NCBI GenBank assembly: GCA_050952725.1
Contig: JBMNLN010000001.1
Coordinates: forward strand, 186,001 to 250,000
Direction of reading: 5' to 3'
From: JAQWCH01 sp050952725
GTDB lineage: Bacteria; Bacillota_I; Bacilli_A; RFN20; CAG-826
Length of the DNA: 64,000 nt
Shown here piece after piece: positions 26,083 to 35,261 of the stretch (its first letter is position 1; each line of letters starts with the position of its first letter). Made by a program: the position numbers and the translations under genes. The notes under the pieces were generated by a model, which had not been told where the DNA came from, ran no database searches, and saw nothing but the letters and a program-made list of their open reading frames with translations.

Positions 26083-27204
26083 TTAAACCGCCTTTAACTG
26101 CGAGATATCAGTAAAGGCTAAGTTGGGATCATTATACCAACCAAGCGGACCTTCAAAGGTCACCGTTTGTCCCGCGGTTAAACCGTTGAGGAAAGTTTTT
26201 AACGCCGCTTGTTTGGTCGGACCAATGTGATAGGAAACATTGAGACAAATTTCCGTATCCCCCGCTTTAAAGACCACATCGCGGTGTTCGGCACCAGTGG
26301 TATCTAAACCCGAGACCGGTTTCTTTTCCTTGTCGAGGTATTTCCCCGTGAAAACCAATCCTTCAATTCGGACTTTAGCCGCGTCAAATCCCATTAAGGT
26401 GGTCACATCGATGAAGTTATCTTCGGTTAGCACTTTAACTTTTGGGGTTTCCGCGTAATCGGGAACTTCAATAATTTCGACCGTTTCTAAGAACCCAACT
26501 TCCGCTAAACCTTGATAGGGAGAATATTTTCCCACGGCTTTGACATAGTCGCCAATTTGTAAGGCGCGCTTTTTCCCACCATCGGTCATATCGGGAACCG
26601 TGGGGAAATCGAAATCTAAGCGATAGAGGCCAATGCCGTAACTGCCATCGGCAATATAGACCAAATTCCAGTCATGTTCAATCATCGCATAGACAAAGCC
26701 TTCCACCCAAACTCGATCTTTAGGAACGGCCTCTTCCCGAATTGAACCTAAATCAGAACGGGCAAAGAGGGCACTCGGGGGATAGAGATAAAAGACAAAA
26801 CGCGCTGTAGCTTTGGCATTAAATAATGTCGCCGTCGCGGTTAAAGAAACCCCTTTGGGTTCTTCTCCATGTTCGGGATAGACGGGGTTAGCGCGGGTGG
26901 TGTTCTCATCACCGGGGAGAAATTCAAATGCATCTTCCCGATTGGTCGACCAGGAAATAGTGACCTTTTCCCCTTCGCGAACCCAGGAATTGGCAATGAC
27001 TAAATATTTGCCCTCATCCGCTTTTAATTTCGTCGGTTCACCAAGGGGATCAAGTGGAATCGTCCCATTTTCTTGACAAATCGCTAAGCGTAAGACAGCT
27101 TCGACAATCCTTTGATCGCGTTCTTCATCGCGTTTTCCCCCATCACAACCAGCTAAGGTGCCAATTGCGAGACAGGTTAAGATCAATTTTGTGATTTTTC
27201 GCAT
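26083..27204 (-). CDS. Lipoprotein with OB-fold-like C-terminal region, unknown function
   Basis: This is a surface lipoprotein of 373 residues. The signal peptide ends in the lipobox TLAGC (Cys at about residue 20). Residues ~55-140 look like an immunoglobulin-type beta domain (GEKVTISWSTN; TATATLFNAKATARFVF). Residues ~155-373 contain repeated beta segments (VWVEGFVYAMIE; LQIGDYVKAVGKYSPYQG; VTFEGPLGWYNDPNLAF) resembling extracellular OB-fold domains. ATG 27204 is chosen because GGAG lies 8 nt before it; an upstream in-frame GTG at 27213 overlaps that site. It is the last gene of the sugar ABC operon, 31 nt after the binding protein. A role in glycan capture is inference. Confidence 0.7.
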   Translation of the reverse strand: MRKITKLILTCLAIGTLAGCDGGKRDEERDQRIVEAVLRLAICQENGTIPLDPLGEPTKLKADEGKYLVIANSWVREGEKVTISWSTNREDAFEFLPGDENTTRANPVYPEHGEEPKGVSLTATATLFNAKATARFVFYLYPPSALFARSDLGSIREEAVPKDRVWVEGFVYAMIEHDWNLVYIADGSYGIGLYRLDFDFPTVPDMTDGGKKRALQIGDYVKAVGKYSPYQGLAEVGFLETVEIIEVPDYAETPKVKVLTEDNFIDVTTLMGFDAAKVRIEGLVFTGKYLDKEKKPVSGLDTTGAEHRDVVFKAGDTEICLNVSYHIGPTKQAALKTFLNGLTAGQTVTFEGPLGWYNDPNLAFTDISQLKAV

Positions 27205-27235
27205 ATTCAACACTCCTTTTCTTTCCTTTGTTCAA

Positions 27236-28792
27236 TCAAGCGTATTTTTTCAAATTTTCAGTTACTAGCCCAAGGACTCTTTTCGCCCAAACTTCGCGTT
27301 GGGTATCGGTGGGGTTTTCGCCAAGATTAGAGCCTTCACCTGCAAAGAGAATTCCAAAGGTATTACCGACTTCGAAACGGATTTCAGAAGAACCAACGAA
27401 GGCTGGGTCGACGAATTTATACCAGTTTTCCTCATCGTTTGTATAGACGTTAGCGTTGACATTTGCCGCTTCGATGACCGCGACATCGCTATCGACTAAA
27501 TCGGTCGTATCTTGATTTAAGAACTCGGTATAGGTGGTGCTACTGGCCATCGTGTAGGTCACCGGATAATAAGCCGCACCAATCGCAAAGCGATCGTTGA
27601 CTTTGGTAGTCATGAATTTGATGAAATTCCAAGCGGCTTGTTTGACTTCGTCATTACCTTTTTGGAACATCATTAAGTTCGTGCCTTGCGAAATCACCGT
27701 TTTATGCGCGGTTCCTTCCGCATCGACATGGTAGAGAAGCGGATTGACCGAGATTTTAAACTTGTTGCCCGCAGGGACATTGAATTTAACCCCGGCACTC
27801 GAAGAAACCGTCATTGCGATTTTATTCGCATTAAAGGGGTTGGAAGAATAGGAGGATTCCCCCCAAGTTGCGGGAATGCCGATGATGCCTTCATCGTAGA
27901 TTTTCTTCATAAAGGCCATCATTTTCACAACTTTTGGTTGGTTGGTCTCATTATTAAAGAGGTACTTACCTGTGCGGCTATCGGCACCCATCGTTGTATA
28001 TTCTGCGCCCCATTGTCGGACAAGGGTGATAAACATATTAGCGGTGGAGTCCCAAGAGAAAGGACGGAATTCGCCTGCTTTCACACCAGTGAAATCCAGG
28101 AGAATATCATCGCCAGTGTAGGTTTCACCTTCTGCTGGGGTGTAGATACTCTTATCGGTTTTGACGATTTTGCCCGATAGGTCATTATCGCGGAAGTGGG
28201 CGACCATCTTCGCGCCAACTTCTGCTAATTCTTCCCAGCTCTTGGGCATGACAATCGTCTCATCAACCGCGTAGAAATAATCCATCATCGTTTGATTGGC
28301 GACGACAACTTCTGTCGATTTATTAAAGGGAAGACCCATGGTGAAGGGGCGATCATAATCAAAGCCACCGGAACCATCGGTTTTACGCCGATAGGTGAGT
28401 TCTTGGTTTTCTTTTAAGTAAGCGGGAAGAAAATCATCGAGGAATCCCGCCTCCTCTTGTTCAATAAAACTATCGAGTGGTTGTAAGATATCCGAGACGA
28501 TATATCCTGCCATATGGTCGGGATAACCGACCGCAAGATGGGGATAATTACCCGTGGACGCAGAAAGAGAAATCGCTTTTTGCAACCCATCATATCCACC
28601 TTTGGATTCATAGGTAATGTCGTATTCTGGATTAGCTTTTTCATATTCGCTAATCAGAGGTTCAATGACGCCGCTGACCGCGGTGCCAAAGCCTGTCCAA
28701 AAATTGATTTTTGGCTTGCCAGAACAGCTCGATACCACTCCGACACCGAGAAGTAAAGCCATTCCTAGGGGAATCATTTTTTTGTTTCTCAT
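27236..28792 (-). CDS. Carbohydrate ABC transporter substrate-binding lipoprotein (SBP family 1)
   Basis: This is the external receptor of the sugar importer. The signal peptide ends in VVSSC, with the lipid Cys at residue 23. It is followed by the family-typical INFWTGFGTAVSGVIEPLI opening, a central domain with GLPFNKSTEVVVAN (cf. P-x-N-x-x-x-x-Y/V in MalE-like proteins) and NFIKFMTT near the end. It has 518 residues, longer than the usual 420-450. It lies after the two permease genes, with a hairpin in the intergenic gap. Substrate cannot be told from sequence; oligosaccharide is the family norm. Confidence 0.9.
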   Translation of the reverse strand: MRNKKMIPLGMALLLGVGVVSSCSGKPKINFWTGFGTAVSGVIEPLISEYEKANPEYDITYESKGGYDGLQKAISLSASTGNYPHLAVGYPDHMAGYIVSDILQPLDSFIEQEEAGFLDDFLPAYLKENQELTYRRKTDGSGGFDYDRPFTMGLPFNKSTEVVVANQTMMDYFYAVDETIVMPKSWEELAEVGAKMVAHFRDNDLSGKIVKTDKSIYTPAEGETYTGDDILLDFTGVKAGEFRPFSWDSTANMFITLVRQWGAEYTTMGADSRTGKYLFNNETNQPKVVKMMAFMKKIYDEGIIGIPATWGESSYSSNPFNANKIAMTVSSSAGVKFNVPAGNKFKISVNPLLYHVDAEGTAHKTVISQGTNLMMFQKGNDEVKQAAWNFIKFMTTKVNDRFAIGAAYYPVTYTMASSTTYTEFLNQDTTDLVDSDVAVIEAANVNANVYTNDEENWYKFVDPAFVGSSEIRFEVGNTFGILFAGEGSNLGENPTDTQREVWAKRVLGLVTENLKKYA

Positions 28793-28821
28793 CTAAGAAA
28801 AACTCCTTTCTTTTTATAACT

Positions 28822-28845
28822 TCAAGAGCGAGACGCTCCTTGAAT
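28822..28845 (-). other. Intergenic hairpin between the permease and binding-protein genes
   Basis: An imperfect inverted repeat TTCAAG-AGCG/CGCT-CTTGAA lies between the permease stop and the binding-protein ribosome site. No U-tract follows. It may shield the downstream binding-protein message from decay. Confidence 0.5.
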
Positions 28846-29822
28846 TAACCTTTGATGCCGCTACGAGAAACACCGCGCATGATGTATTTCCTAAAGAAGA
28901 TAAACACCACTAGCAACGGGGCCGTAACCACCATCGAACCTGCAATTCGCAAAGTATCATAGGATCTAAACGTATTGGAGAACATGCTCATCAAGCCGTT
29001 GGAGACGAGTTTCATCGAATGACCAAAAACTGGGTTGTTGCCTGAGGCGACTAAATTCGGCCAGATGTAAGCATTCCAAGAGCCCATGACATTGAGAATC
29101 GTAATCGTGACAATTGTCGGAAGCGCAATCGGAATCATCACTTTAAGCAGATAGCCGAATTCGCCATAGCCATCGACTTTGGCTGCTAAATACAATTCGT
29201 TAGGAATCTGTTGGAAAGTTTGCCGCAAGTAGAAAATATAGAAGATGGAAATGCCATGGACAAAAATCAAAGCGGCATACGTATTTGTCCAATTAAGAGC
29301 GTTGGCAGTTTGGAAGTTGGTGATAATCATCATTTCCCCAGGAACCATCATCGTTGAAAGTAACAAGGTGAAAAGAAGATTTTTGCCTTTGAATTCAAGC
29401 CGAGCAAAAGCGAAGGAGGCTAAGACCGTGGTAATCACCATAAACACCGTCGAAACTACGGCGACAATAATCGTATTGATGAAGTATTGGGCGAAGTTAT
29501 TTCCCGAAGAGCCAATTCCGAGTTCTGCGATTTCGCGATCTTCAGGAACAGCGGCAGAATAACCAAAATTCGCGCCAAAAATCGTACCGAAGTTTTTAAA
29601 AGTCAGTCGCGTTGGAAAGAGATTGAGCACTCCTAAAGCTTGTTCATGTTGATAATCGTTTGCGTGTTTAAGCGAGGTGATAATCATAAACCAAAATGGT
29701 AATAAGATGAACAAAGCAAACGCGGTTAAGAAGGCATAGATGACAACGCGGGAGATGATATATCCAGCGAGCCAGCGTTTTCGTTCGCTTTCACTAGCGA
29801 AATATCTTTCGTGATTTGCCAT
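28845..29822 (-). CDS. Carbohydrate ABC transporter permease (MalG/MsmG type)
   Basis: This is the second channel subunit of the sugar importer, 325 residues with six expected membrane helices. It has the MalG-type N-terminus (FILLPFWFMIITSLKH) and the EAA loop (LYLAAKVDGYGEFGYLLKVMI, about residues 215-235) that docks the ATPase. An extra short loop (NFGYSAAVPEDREIAELG) lies after TM1. It is 13 nt downstream of the partner permease. Confidence 0.92.
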   Translation of the reverse strand: MANHERYFASESERKRWLAGYIISRVVIYAFLTAFALFILLPFWFMIITSLKHANDYQHEQALGVLNLFPTRLTFKNFGTIFGANFGYSAAVPEDREIAELGIGSSGNNFAQYFINTIIVAVVSTVFMVITTVLASFAFARLEFKGKNLLFTLLLSTMMVPGEMMIITNFQTANALNWTNTYAALIFVHGISIFYIFYLRQTFQQIPNELYLAAKVDGYGEFGYLLKVMIPIALPTIVTITILNVMGSWNAYIWPNLVASGNNPVFGHSMKLVSNGLMSMFSNTFRSYDTLRIAGSMVVTAPLLVVFIFFRKYIMRGVSRSGIKG

Positions 29823-29835
29823 TTTTTCCTCCTCC

Positions 29836-31062
29836 CTAGTAGTGGACCCGGCGCTTGCTCACTTGTAGTTGAACTAAAGTGATTAGCAGGATTACAATCA
29901 GCAAAATGACGGAGCCCGCACTGGCGATAGAGGGAAGTTCCGCTCCTCTTCCCATCTCGCGATAGATATAGCCGACCACGGTAATCCATTCGGTCCCTTG
30001 AGAGCCACCAAAACTACCTGCTCCATTATTTTTCGTATTATCGGCAAATAAAGCAATCACACTCGTATAGGATTTAAACGCTCCGATAAATGAGGTAATC
30101 GTAATATAGAAAATTTGCGGGCTTAGCAAAGGCACGGTGATGCGACGGAAAATCGTAAAGCGACTACTGCCATCGATCCGAGCGGCATCGTAGTATTGCT
30201 TATCGATGCTAGCGAGCCCACTCATAAAGACGAGAATTTTGAAGGCGAGTCCGTTCCACACCGTATAAATAGTAATCGCGGTAAACATCGCCCCTCTAGT
30301 CGCGGCAGGAATGACGACACTTCCCGCATCAATTCGCAAGTGAAGCCAGTTTTGTGGCGCGACCCCAAACCAAGATAAGAACATATTCATTAAGCCGTTA
30401 TCATGATAGGAAAACATCACGTTAAAAACCATCCCTAAGGCGATGGAGTTTGTCACATACGGCAAGAAGAAAATGGTTTGATAAAAGCCGCGTAAGGTCT
30501 TAATTGAATTTAAGAACACCGCGAGCAATAACGAAATCATAATCGTCAGGGGTACCGAAACAATCACGAGTAACATCGTGTTCAGCAGCGAATTTAAGAA
30601 GAGTTTATCAGTTAAAACGATTTGATAGTTTCGCAAGGTAAATACTGGCTGCACCGGATCGGTTAGCCCAGGATAATTAGCGGGATCGCGAATATATTGA
30701 TTCCACTTCGCTAACGAAGCGAAAAATTGCGATAGGGCGAAGGAACCCGCATTATTTGCGATAAAAATCGTCCCAAATTGCGTCGTGCCATCAGCTTGGT
30801 GAATGTTCGCCCCGATAAATGAATACATGAAAGTGTTGATAATCGGATAAAACGTGAAAAACACCAAGAAAATTAACGCGGGAATTAGCGCAATCCAAGC
30901 TTTCGCCCAAATCGGAAAATGGCGATTTTGCTTGGTTTTCAAAGTTTGCTGTTCCGAAAGCCGGACTTTAGTTGGATCTTCAATGACCACGGCTTCGATT
31001 TCGGGAGAAGTAACTTCTGTCATCGCGACCATCTCCGGTTTCTTTTTGATTTTTTCTACCAT
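29836..31062 (-). CDS. Carbohydrate ABC transporter permease (MalF/MsmF type) with long N-terminus and loop
   Basis: This is the first channel subunit, 408 residues against about 300 for MsmF-type proteins. The extra length has two parts: a ~55-residue charged cytoplasmic N-terminus and ~80 residues between TM1 (WIALIPALIFLVFFTFYPII, about residues 52-71) and the normal FTLRNYQIVLTDKLF segment. The EAA loop is YYDAARIDGSSRFTIFRRIT. It starts 12 nt after the ATPase gene. The enlarged outer loop parallels OppC and the RDD proteins in this window. Confidence 0.92.
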   Translation of the reverse strand: MVEKIKKKPEMVAMTEVTSPEIEAVVIEDPTKVRLSEQQTLKTKQNRHFPIWAKAWIALIPALIFLVFFTFYPIINTFMYSFIGANIHQADGTTQFGTIFIANNAGSFALSQFFASLAKWNQYIRDPANYPGLTDPVQPVFTLRNYQIVLTDKLFLNSLLNTMLLVIVSVPLTIMISLLLAVFLNSIKTLRGFYQTIFFLPYVTNSIALGMVFNVMFSYHDNGLMNMFLSWFGVAPQNWLHLRIDAGSVVIPAATRGAMFTAITIYTVWNGLAFKILVFMSGLASIDKQYYDAARIDGSSRFTIFRRITVPLLSPQIFYITITSFIGAFKSYTSVIALFADNTKNNGAGSFGGSQGTEWITVVGYIYREMGRGAELPSIASAGSVILLIVILLITLVQLQVSKRRVHY

Positions 31063-31074
31063 ATTCCCTACCTG

Positions 31075-32442
31075 CTACTTAATCCGCGTGCCACTTTCTT
31101 CAAAGACGTAGAAGCGTTTGGGATATAAGTCAATCTTATCCGCGTTGACTTTCGCCCGCATTTCACTAGGGATAATCACTCGGACTTTGTTATCGGGTTG
31201 ATCGTGGACATTCCCGATAATCGAGATGTCGCGTCCGATATGTTCAATGTAGTTAACATCTAATGGGACTTTGCCTCCCACTGCACCTTTTTCAAAACCA
31301 AAAGCTTCAGGTCGCACCCCGACTTTGACGGGGCGATTGACACCTTTTTCTTCGCGAAGTAGATGAATTTGTTGGATGAAGTCTTCTTTTTCTCCTGTAT
31401 AACCGTGTTCTTGCACGAAGGTGAAAATATTATCTAAATTCAATTCGAAGGGGATGATTTCAGTCGGCACAACGCCATTTTCATCAGCAACTGCACCGGG
31501 GACAGGCCGGGTCGCTTTGCCTTTTAACATCGCCAGATATTCTTCGAGAGTTAAGGTGAAGCCTTTTTCGACGGCTGCTGCAAAAATCCCTTCGTCCATC
31601 AGAGAGAATTCGCCTTTAGCTTTATAGCCTTTATCGAAGACTTTGCCATCGATTAAGAGATTGCCATTTTTTAGTTCCCCATTAAAGATGTTAATCGCTG
31701 GGTTGCCTAAGAATTTAGCGACAAATAAATTAATCGGTTCATCGTAGACAGTTTGAGGTTCATCAACCTGTTGTAAAATTCCTTTATCCATGACGATGAT
31801 GCTATCGGAAATCGACATCGCCTCTTCTTGGTCGTGGGTGACAAAGATCGTCGTCACCCCAGAAACTCGTTGAATGCGGCGAATCTCTTCCCGCGTTTGT
31901 AAACGCAGACGCGCATCTAAATTTGAAAGCGGTTCGTCGAGAAGTAAAACTTGCGGCCTTTTCGCTAAGGCCCGAGCGATGGCCACCCGTTGTTGTTGAC
32001 CGCCGGATAACTCCTTTGGTTTCCGGTCGAGCAGTCCACCAATATCAACCAAATCCGCCATTTGTTGGGCGATGACTTCCATCTCATCTTTGCTCAAACG
32101 CGGCCGGACATTATGCAGAGGGAACTGAATGTTTTGACGGACGGTTAAGTGGGGGTAAAGAGCGTAGTTTTGGAACACGAGTCCAATCCCGCGATTTTCC
32201 GGAGGGACATTGGTCACCTCTTCATCCCCAAACCAAATCTTACCTGAGGTCGGTTTGTGCAGACCCGCAATCATGTAAAGCGTGGTCGATTTTCCACAAC
32301 CGGAAGGGCCTAACAACCCTAAAAGTTTCCCATCGGGAATCGTCACCGTCATATCGTTGACAGCGTACACATCCGCCCCCCGCTTGCCTTTAACTTTCGG
32401 TGCGGGGAAGACTTTCGTGAGATTTTCTAATCTTACTTCCAT
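31075..32442 (-). CDS. Carbohydrate ABC transporter ATP-binding protein (MsmK/UgpC type) with C-terminal insertion
   Basis: This is the ATPase of the sugar importer. Walker A is GPSGCGKST, the signature is LSGGQQQRVAIARAL, Walker B is VLLLDEPLSNLDA and the switch His is in FVTHDQEEAMS. At 455 residues it exceeds the usual 360-380. About 85 extra residues (roughly 285-370, from GIFAAAVEKGFTLTLEEY to HLLREEKGVN) interrupt the TOBE regulatory domain before VKVGVRPEAFG. It is the first gene of the five-gene operon, with GGAGG upstream. The CUT1 family ATPase can serve several importers; whether this one does is unknown. Confidence 0.93.
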   Translation of the reverse strand: MEVRLENLTKVFPAPKVKGKRGADVYAVNDMTVTIPDGKLLGLLGPSGCGKSTTLYMIAGLHKPTSGKIWFGDEEVTNVPPENRGIGLVFQNYALYPHLTVRQNIQFPLHNVRPRLSKDEMEVIAQQMADLVDIGGLLDRKPKELSGGQQQRVAIARALAKRPQVLLLDEPLSNLDARLRLQTREEIRRIQRVSGVTTIFVTHDQEEAMSISDSIIVMDKGILQQVDEPQTVYDEPINLFVAKFLGNPAINIFNGELKNGNLLIDGKVFDKGYKAKGEFSLMDEGIFAAAVEKGFTLTLEEYLAMLKGKATRPVPGAVADENGVVPTEIIPFELNLDNIFTFVQEHGYTGEKEDFIQQIHLLREEKGVNRPVKVGVRPEAFGFEKGAVGGKVPLDVNYIEHIGRDISIIGNVHDQPDNKVRVIIPSEMRAKVNADKIDLYPKRFYVFEESGTRIK

Positions 32443-32656
32443 TATTTTTCCTCCAAATACGGCTTGATAAGAGACACATTTTACCTACTATTAATCATAT
32501 CATAGGAATAATTAGTAAACCAATAATAAAAAAGTGTCCAGCACTTAATATTGCCAGAGCGAATTTCTTTTTGACAATGTCGTTTTTTAATCGGTTAAAA
32601 ATGCCTTTAATTGAGTTTTTTGCACTAAAACTAGGGACAATTTATAAATTAAAACG

Positions 32657-33673
32657 CTAAAACCGCCGTCTTTCTTTCTCTTCTTTTTCGTATTCATCGC
32701 GGAGGAGGCGATTTTGGGCTTTGACTTCTTCAATCTTTGCCTGCGCTGACGCTTCAGCTTGAGCGGAATCATGAATAATTGAATATTTAGTGTCGACCAC
32801 CAAAGTCGCCGCCAAAAGATCAACGAGGTTTCTTTGGTCTTTACGGAAAAACATGAACATTAAAGAGACAAAGGGAAGCGCGAGAAAAATTAAAAGATAA
32901 TGGAGAAAGATTACCGTGATATTACGAAAGAGATGATGAATTTTATTCATTCGATAGCCAAGGGCATTTACCACTCCGATGTTAAAGAGGCGTTTACCAA
33001 GAGTTGCCCCCTCTTTAAGGATTAAGGGAATGATGGCTTGGAAAAAAACTAAACTCACCAAAAAACCAATGAGAATCCCTATCACCATGCGCCTTTCAAG
33101 AAGTTGGTTAATCTGATTGAGTCGGGGATGATTGTTCTCTAAATCATCAATCGCATTTTGATAGGCATCAAGATAAAACTCTTGTCTTTGTTCGGCAGTA
33201 GTGCTTCCTTTGATCGGAATATTCCACGGATCAAGCGGAGCGCCCTGATCAAAATCAAAGAGACAATCAGGATTAAGAGTCGGGACATCATTGACGATTA
33301 TCATCCTTTGTAAAATCTGATCGTAATAAGCATCCGCATCCGCTAAATGGGCCCCAGTTGAAACAGCGACCTCACTTTCGACATAGTAACGATATAGTCC
33401 TTCTTCAATTAACCCCAGTGGTGTCTCTTCATTTTCTTCCGCATAAGGAAAAAGATAGATTTCCCCACCTTTATTATTAAAAAGATACGATTCCGTTTGA
33501 ATTCTTGTGGCTTCATTGACTAATTGATTGCCTTGAAAAAAGCGATTGACGATGGGGATTCCAGCAAAGACAAAAAGACAAAAACCGATAAACGCGATAA
33601 TTAAAAAGTCAATAATCACCGCTAAAAGGCGTTTATAGGTGGGAGCTAAGGTAATCGTTTTACTTGTTTCCAT
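32657..33673 (-). CDS. RDD-family membrane protein (second copy)
   Basis: This 338-residue protein has the RDD plan: TM1 with KRLLAVIIDFLIIAF (residues ~14-28), a long outer segment (~50-195), TM2 and TM3 (MVIGILIGFLVSLVFFQAII; VIFLHYLLIFLALPFVSL) and a DLLAATLVVDTK motif. A charged coiled-coil tail (residues ~300-338, rich in Glu, Lys and Arg) should be cytoplasmic. RDD proteins are poorly defined; some act as Na+(Li+,K+)/H+ antiporters. It overlaps the upstream RDD gene by 14 nt, so the two are translationally coupled and may form a hetero-oligomer. Confidence 0.8.
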   Translation of the reverse strand: METSKTITLAPTYKRLLAVIIDFLIIAFIGFCLFVFAGIPIVNRFFQGNQLVNEATRIQTESYLFNNKGGEIYLFPYAEENEETPLGLIEEGLYRYYVESEVAVSTGAHLADADAYYDQILQRMIIVNDVPTLNPDCLFDFDQGAPLDPWNIPIKGSTTAEQRQEFYLDAYQNAIDDLENNHPRLNQINQLLERRMVIGILIGFLVSLVFFQAIIPLILKEGATLGKRLFNIGVVNALGYRMNKIHHLFRNITVIFLHYLLIFLALPFVSLMFMFFRKDQRNLVDLLAATLVVDTKYSIIHDSAQAEASAQAKIEEVKAQNRLLRDEYEKEEKERRRF

Positions 33674-35141
33674 CTTCTTCCTGGATGGGAGTTTCTGGGA
33701 TGACTTCTGCTTTTTCTTCAGGGGATTTTTCTTTTAAATCGTCTTCTTCGACCACTTCTGCCACGACCACTTCGGGCTCTTCTGGTAATGGCGGTGGAAC
33801 GATGAGCCGGTCGGCATAACTGACTGTTTTCTCAGTAGCTTTTTCAATTTTCTCGCCTTCTTGCGGAAGCGGATTGAGTTCATCTTCCTCGCTTGAATCG
33901 AGATAAATCTTTGAAGTTCGTAAATCAACCACGCGCGTTCCAGCAATGAAATCGTGCAAAGCACGGTTCTTTTTACCAAACATCGATAACGTGAAGGAAA
34001 CAAAGATGGGGAGCAAGGCCATCGAGGGCACGAGGAAGTAAAAGACAAAGGTCAAGAGTAATTCAAAGATGAAAAGGGCAAAGAAGCGGGCTAAATGTTG
34101 CCACCACAACGCCTTATATCCATAAGTGTTGACCACTCCGAGTTTGAGGGCTTTCTTTCCAAGGGTTGCTCCATGGGGGAAAACTAGGGGGAAGAGTAAA
34201 TAGACCAGCATCCCCGCAAGGAAAAAGGGGATGATTAAATTGATTATTTGTAAACGCGTCGTATGGGCGTGATCGGGTTCAGCATTTAAATCATTGATCG
34301 CCGCTTTATAAATCCGAGTGTAGAATGCCGCAAGTTGATCATAAGTCGGTGCTTTTTCATCGCTGCGAAGAGCGACACCTTCGGGAAAGAAGGTAAAATC
34401 AGCGATGGTTTTTCCTTCGCTTGCAGCACTAGTTACTTCATCAGAACTCTCTTCACTGACGGATTCGCTTGCATCGGAAGTCAAAAGGGGAAACCAAGGT
34501 TTGGGAGCGGGTTCGGGATGATGAATACCGGGAACCGAAACGAAATAAGAATCATCATCATCGACACGCAAGACATTGGTTTTGTACCATTCATCCGCTG
34601 AAACAAAGGAAGTACCGATATTATTGCGAATGATTTGATTGACCGCGTCTCTTTCTTGATCGACATCGGTTTCTAAGGCGCGATTGAGCCGATAATGCGT
34701 ATAAAAACGATAGACCATTTTCGGATAATACTCCGAAACGGCTTTTTCTGAAATGCTATCAGGATAATAAAGTCCATAACTGGCAACTTTGTAATCAAAA
34801 CCTTCTTGGGGTTCAAGTGGAGTATAGGTGTCGCCAACCTCTAAATCAAGATCATAACCAACGACGATTTCTTCTTTGGCGGCATTTAAATACTTGACCA
34901 CGTAAAGGGAAGAGTTTTCTAAGTCAGCGTTCATTTGAGCGACTCGGATATTGAGATGAGCCGCCGCATTCATAATCGGGGAAACCACTGCTAGATTTAG
35001 GAGAAAAAAGGCGGCAACAAAGATGCCAGCATCGATTAAAGCACTCCCAAAGCGGCGACCAATCGGCGCCGGAGTAATCGAGCGCGATTCCGGTGGGGCA
35101 GGTTTACCAACTTTTTCTGTTCCAAGTGTCTTATTCATCAT
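33660..35141 (-). CDS. RDD-family membrane protein (first copy), long outer loop and acidic tail
   Basis: This 493-residue protein shares the RDD plan: RRFGSALIDAGIFVAAFF (TM1), a ~230-residue outer segment (~50-285; contains a Ser/Glu-rich stretch SESVSEESSDEV), two membrane helices and HDFIAGTRVVDLRTSK. A Glu/Pro-rich cytoplasmic tail of about 90 residues follows. ATG 35141 is chosen because AAGGAG lies 10 nt before it; the frame extends upstream to 35162 only through that ribosome site. It is the first gene of a two-gene RDD operon just downstream of tuf's terminator. Confidence 0.8.
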   Translation of the reverse strand: MMNKTLGTEKVGKPAPPESRSITPAPIGRRFGSALIDAGIFVAAFFLLNLAVVSPIMNAAAHLNIRVAQMNADLENSSLYVVKYLNAAKEEIVVGYDLDLEVGDTYTPLEPQEGFDYKVASYGLYYPDSISEKAVSEYYPKMVYRFYTHYRLNRALETDVDQERDAVNQIIRNNIGTSFVSADEWYKTNVLRVDDDDSYFVSVPGIHHPEPAPKPWFPLLTSDASESVSEESSDEVTSAASEGKTIADFTFFPEGVALRSDEKAPTYDQLAAFYTRIYKAAINDLNAEPDHAHTTRLQIINLIIPFFLAGMLVYLLFPLVFPHGATLGKKALKLGVVNTYGYKALWWQHLARFFALFIFELLLTFVFYFLVPSMALLPIFVSFTLSMFGKKNRALHDFIAGTRVVDLRTSKIYLDSSEEDELNPLPQEGEKIEKATEKTVSYADRLIVPPPLPEEPEVVVAEVVEEDDLKEKSPEEKAEVIPETPIQEEDGNK

Positions 35142-35218
35142 ATAGATATATCTCCTTAGCAATTATTACCATCATGTACAACAATTCACATTATATCGAG
35201 ATAGCCCATTTTTGCAAT

Positions 35219-35243
35219 CAAAAAAGACCCACCGAAGTGGGTC
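35219..35243 (-). terminator. Terminator of the str operon (after tuf)
   Basis: The stem GACCCACC/GGTGGGTC type hairpin (35226-35243, minus-strand loop TTCG) is followed by six T on the minus strand, 19 nt past the tuf stop. Confidence 0.9.
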
Positions 35244-35261
35244 GTTTTCGCAAAAGATGGC

